Positions 23,805 through 25,806 of a DNA stretch of 25,806 nucleotides are shown here, one piece after another. The position numbers were made by a program, and so were the translations under genes. Every line of letters starts with the position of its first letter. The stretch's first letter is position 1. Origin of the DNA: JBBAEA01 sp041656175 (GTDB taxonomy: Bacteria > Myxococcota_A > Bradymonadia > UBA4248); contig JBBAEA010000038.1 of NCBI GenBank assembly GCA_041656175.1, forward strand, positions 1-25,806, in the 5' to 3' direction. The notes beneath the pieces are model-generated. The model searched no databases, was not told the origin of the DNA, and worked only from the letters and a program-made list of their open reading frames with translations.

Positions 23805-23817
23805 CTCTCTTTTTTTG
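23759..23817 (+). terminator. Bipartite hairpin at the res start; terminator-like on the + strand
   Basis: GAGATGAG (23759-23766) pairs with CTCATCTC (23800-23807), and TGATTTGGC (23772-23780) with GCCAAATCA (23791-23799). On the + strand it runs into a T7 run (23810-23816), the form of an intrinsic terminator facing against the operon. On the minus strand the same structure would hide ATG 23804 and end four bases before the res ATG, so it could also control res translation. Confidence 0.65.
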
Positions 23818-23859
23818 AATAATTTGATTTATCATCGTATCCGCTTGCCTCCTGCTAAA

Positions 23860-24069
23860 CTACTCATGATCAGCACTATTACGCTCATCAGCTCCTCCTG
23901 AGCGAATCCAATCATCTACTTCTGACAACTTAAACTTCCAAAGTCGCCCTAATTTATATGCGGGCATGTCTTTTTTTTCGATCCATTGGAGAATACTGTC
24001 GCGCCCAATGCCAAGGTGTTCTTGAATTTCTTTCATGCTCGACCATTTTTCAACCGTGTTGTCGTCCAC
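23860..24069 (-). CDS. Small excisionase-family helix-turn-helix DNA-binding protein
   Basis: 69 aa from GTG 24069 with GGAGG 6 bases upstream. The pattern matches the excisionase/HTH_17 (MerR-like winged helix) family: WSSMKEIQEHLGIGRDSILQ, then WIEKKDMPAYKLGRLWKFKL and SEVDDWIR. Such proteins bind DNA and act in phage excision or as small regulators. The start overlaps the end of the upstream NBR1-Ig gene by 20 bases, so translation is coupled; res follows after a ~55-base gap containing a hairpin. By position it is the probable regulator of the RM cassette. No integrase is present to pair with a true Xis. Confidence 0.85.
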   Translation of the reverse strand: MDDNTVEKWSSMKEIQEHLGIGRDSILQWIEKKDMPAYKLGRLWKFKLSEVDDWIRSGGADERNSADHE

Positions 24070-24877
24070 TTTCTACCTCCAAGAGTTGTGTATTTACCAC
24101 ATCTATTACAACGTTTAATGCGTTTGCATCACCTGGGAAGCAATCTTGATTATTTGCATCCATCATCTTCCACACACTGATTGCCTTATTCTTTTTTCCA
24201 CGAGAATCAAAGTCCACCGACAGTTTTACAATTTTGTTAGGCTCAACAGTTTGTATCGGAATTACTCTTATTGATGGACGTATGGAAACATCTGCTTCAT
24301 CCATGCATTTTAAGTATCGATCTTTCCAGGTAACTTTTCCCATGTTGTGAATCACCCATGTGTGGGTGATTTTTTTATAAAAAGCCACTTGATAGTTCTG
24401 CTCAATCGGCGAGTTCTCAACCCAAAGACCATCATTGCGATAGAGCGTTCTGATATACCGTACTTTTCTTTCTTCAGAATTATTTAGGTAAGCCTGATAA
24501 GATGCAATGATAGTTTCTCTCTCATCCTCATTTTGATGAATAATGATTTGCAACTGATCTGCCAGTGCAGCAACCCAAGCCTGTAAATTAACTTCTGATT
24601 TTGGAATTTCTACCTTATCCATAGCTTCACTAGCATGTGCCACATCAAAAAGCTGCATTAAAAATTGCTCTACAATTTCATGTTGTTTTGGATTTGGGAT
24701 TTTCTCAGAAATGTCAGAACTTAATGCTTTCCCGCCATTAAAGAGCTTCTGATAGTAGTCAGGTGAGTAGTGCAAGTATGCTCCAGCGCTCTCAAATAAT
24801 TTTTTCACAAAAACTATTTGATTTGGAACAGATGTAGAGCGCTTATATGTGAGTTTGCAAAAATCACTAAATTTCAA
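24050..24877 (-). CDS. NBR1-Ig-like domain protein, first gene of the RM cassette
   Basis: 275 aa from TTG 24877, preferred because AAGGAG lies 7 bases upstream; the frame is open to 24967 without a better site. The N-terminal ~100 residues (FSDFCKLTYKRSTSVPNQ, then FNGGKALSSDISEKI) are helical, perhaps a DNA- or protein-binding module. A middle helical part follows. The C-terminal ~80 residues resemble the NBR1 Ig-like fold: HTWVIHNMGKVTWKDRYLK, V.PNKIVKLSVDF and AISVWKMMDANNQDCFPGD, compared with the usual W...N.G...W....L and G.Y.S.WR....G..FG. These beta-sandwich domains mediate protein contacts. No enzyme motif. The gene is translationally coupled to the HTH gene. Regulator or defence accessory, by context only. 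Confidence 0.7.
   Translation of the reverse strand: MKFSDFCKLTYKRSTSVPNQIVFVKKLFESAGAYLHYSPDYYQKLFNGGKALSSDISEKIPNPKQHEIVEQFLMQLFDVAHASEAMDKVEIPKSEVNLQAWVAALADQLQIIIHQNEDERETIIASYQAYLNNSEERKVRYIRTLYRNDGLWVENSPIEQNYQVAFYKKITHTWVIHNMGKVTWKDRYLKCMDEADVSIRPSIRVIPIQTVEPNKIVKLSVDFDSRGKKNKAISVWKMMDANNQDCFPGDANALNVVIDVVNTQLLEVESGRQHG
24351..24376 (+). terminator. Terminator-like hairpin on the + strand inside the NBR1-Ig gene
   Basis: ATCACCCA (24351-24358), loop TGTG, TGGGTGAT (24363-24370), then a T-run to 24376. The perfect 8-bp stem with T-run faces the + direction, antisense to the gene. On the minus strand it encodes the residues ITHTWVIH. Confidence 0.5.
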
Positions 24878-24970
24878 AATGGCACTCCTTTCCCTTCCAG
24901 CTGCAGTACCAAAAAAGAGTCCTTGCGGTACCACATATTTTCGCCCAGTACCTATAGCTAGTACCATTCA

Positions 24971-25047
24971 CAACTTCGTAATCTATACACGAGGAATGAA
25001 ACAAAGCCCTCGTGGACATTGATGTCGAAGTTGCATTAATTATACCA
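24971..25047 (-). promoter_or_regulatory. Extended -10 promoter and nested-hairpin leader of the RM cassette
   Basis: On the minus strand TGGTATAAT (25047-25039) is an extended -10 box; no good -35 is seen. RNA would begin near 25033, exactly where a nested inverted repeat starts: CAACTTCG (25033-25026) pairs with CGAAGTTG (24978-24971), enclosing CACGAGG (25014-25008) and CCTCGTG (24994-24988). The leader to TTG 24877 is ~155 nt and carries several GGTAC motifs (24901-24966), possible operator sites. Confidence 0.5.
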
Positions 25048-25082
25048 CGTATATCGACGTTAATCCACAAAAATAGACATAA

Positions 25083-25319
25083 TTCTTTCTTGCATATTCT
25101 GTAGCAAAACATGCACTGCATCGATTAAACATCTTATCGAAGTTAGCAATGAGCTTTGAGCAGCTTCGAAACGAACTGCTCCACATGCGGGCAAGCGTTC
25201 TGCGTGACAATTCAACTGGAAGGCTTTATGAACTGCCTTCAGCAAAGACACCCATACATGCGCAGATCTGCAAAATCTTCGGTGTTAAGTTCAGACAAAG
25301 TATCCGACGTTATAAATAA
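25083..25319 (+). pseudogene. C-terminal remnant of a transposase (IS4/IS1634-like)
   Basis: The frame is open from 25083 to TAA 25317-25319 (78 codons). It begins FFLAYSVAKHALHRL and continues through LRDNSTGRLYELPSAKTP to FGVKFRQSIRRY. The hydrophobic FLAY helix, the charged 'tG..Y.LPs..TP' segment and a final FGV followed by basic residues resemble the ends of IS4/IS1634-group transposases. The catalytic core is missing upstream, where the RM promoter lies. A shorter start at ATG 25149 has no ribosome site. Family assignment is from memory of the pattern, not a search. Confidence 0.5.
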
Positions 25320-25387
25320 ACGACAACGCTTCAATAAATAAAATACGGTTTTAAGTAGTGCCTCGTTTTTTTTAGAGCTGCGCATAA

Positions 25388-25729
25388 ATACTATGTTTTT
25401 TAATTCCTACTGCGGAAGTCGGGAAAAAGCTAATATCTTACTTAGGGCTCGCTCCCGTTGAAAGACAGTCTAGTACTTCGGTTCGGGGAAGAGCACGCCT
25501 TCCAGGCGGAGGGAATGCTACTATACGCTCTAAACTCTACATACCCACACTAACAGCAATGAGGTGTAACCCGACAATTAAAGCATTCGCAGAGCGACTT
25601 AAAGAGAAAGGAAAACCTATGCTGGTAATAATCACTACATGCATGAAGAAACTAGCATGCTTATGTTTTGGTGTTTGGCATAGTAAGGAAAAGTATAGAC
25701 CCGACTATGTCGCTAGCTCGGCAGCGTAA
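25388..25729 (+). pseudogene. C-terminal remnant of an IS110-family transposase
   Basis: The frame is open from 25388 to TAA 25727-25729 (113 codons). It reads AEVGKKLISYLGLAPVERQS, then TSVRGRARLPGGGNATIRSK, then MRCNPTIKAFAERLKEKGKP and a final MKKLACL helix. This is the transposase_20 domain of IS110-family recombinases (GLaP....SG...rGra.....GN...R..LY..al.a.r.NP..k.f..rL...GKP). The N-terminal DEDD catalytic half is absent, so it is inactive. No further gene is seen from 25730 to the end of the window. Confidence 0.8.
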
Positions 25730-25806
25730 AACACGCTGTTGACCAGTACAGCCCGTGTTCAGAGTGCACGCGCGCCCTTAGCCCGTCGCGCATGCATAGG
25801 TACATG

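Noticed and set aside
25060..25251. Minus-strand frame over the transposase remnant
   Set aside because: The plus-strand frame at 25083-25319 has recognisable transposase C-terminal features; the minus frame has none.

Overview
The window is about 25.8 kb of bacterial chromosome of moderate GC, with an AT-richer right end. The Fo genes of the ATP synthase stand without F1 genes, next to a Ser/Thr kinase carrying PEGA domains, a VanW-family protein and a two-module AAA+ ATPase. That mix suggests a deltaproteobacterial-type lineage (Myxococcota, Bradymonadota or Desulfobacterota sensu lato). This is an inference from gene families; no rRNA or other marker here fixes the taxon.

Layout. (1) 1-2365: a 100-bp tandem repeat, a promoter, then atpZ-like, atpI-like, atpB and atpE on +. 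(2) 2366-3090: a repeat-rich gap and tRNA-Pro(CGG) with its terminator. (3) 2969-6890, minus: a PEGA Ser/Thr kinase followed by a CcmF-like membrane protein whose reading frame runs through the antisense of the tRNA. (4) 7108-11763, minus: a possible operon of a HELGH zinc-metalloprotease-like protein, a lipoprotein and a two-module AAA+ ATPase. (5) 12306-16635, +: gyrA with a long leader, then a VanW-family protein. (6) 17169-18710, minus: a phosphate acetyltransferase. (7) 19047-25047, minus: an AT-rich, probably acquired cassette with an NBR1-Ig-like protein, a small excisionase-type HTH protein and a type III restriction-modification pair. Both RM genes are broken: res has an in-frame TAG and mod has a -1 frameshift in an A5 run. 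(8) 25083-25729, +: the C-terminal remnants of two different transposases.

The most unusual non-coding feature is a set of three discrete palindromes of about 143 bp (2409-2551, 11914-12056 and 12412-12553, the last inverted). Their stems differ in sequence but stay paired through compensatory changes. One lies inside the predicted gyrA leader. Two further dispersed families are present: a ~100-bp unit with a variable central hairpin (2631-2733, 10076-10178, 16749-16843), and an A-rich unit with the core TTGAGCCTAGTTCTAG (near 2841 and 16915-17159) that ends in a 123-bp MITE-like palindrome with 17-bp perfect inverted ends.

Functionally, the left half holds housekeeping energy metabolism (Fo and, further right, Pta). 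The central minus-strand cluster may be a secreted or delivered protease with an envelope partner and a remodelling ATPase. The right end is a decaying defence island bordered by transposase debris. No search or folding tool was used; family calls rest on motifs read from the sequence.
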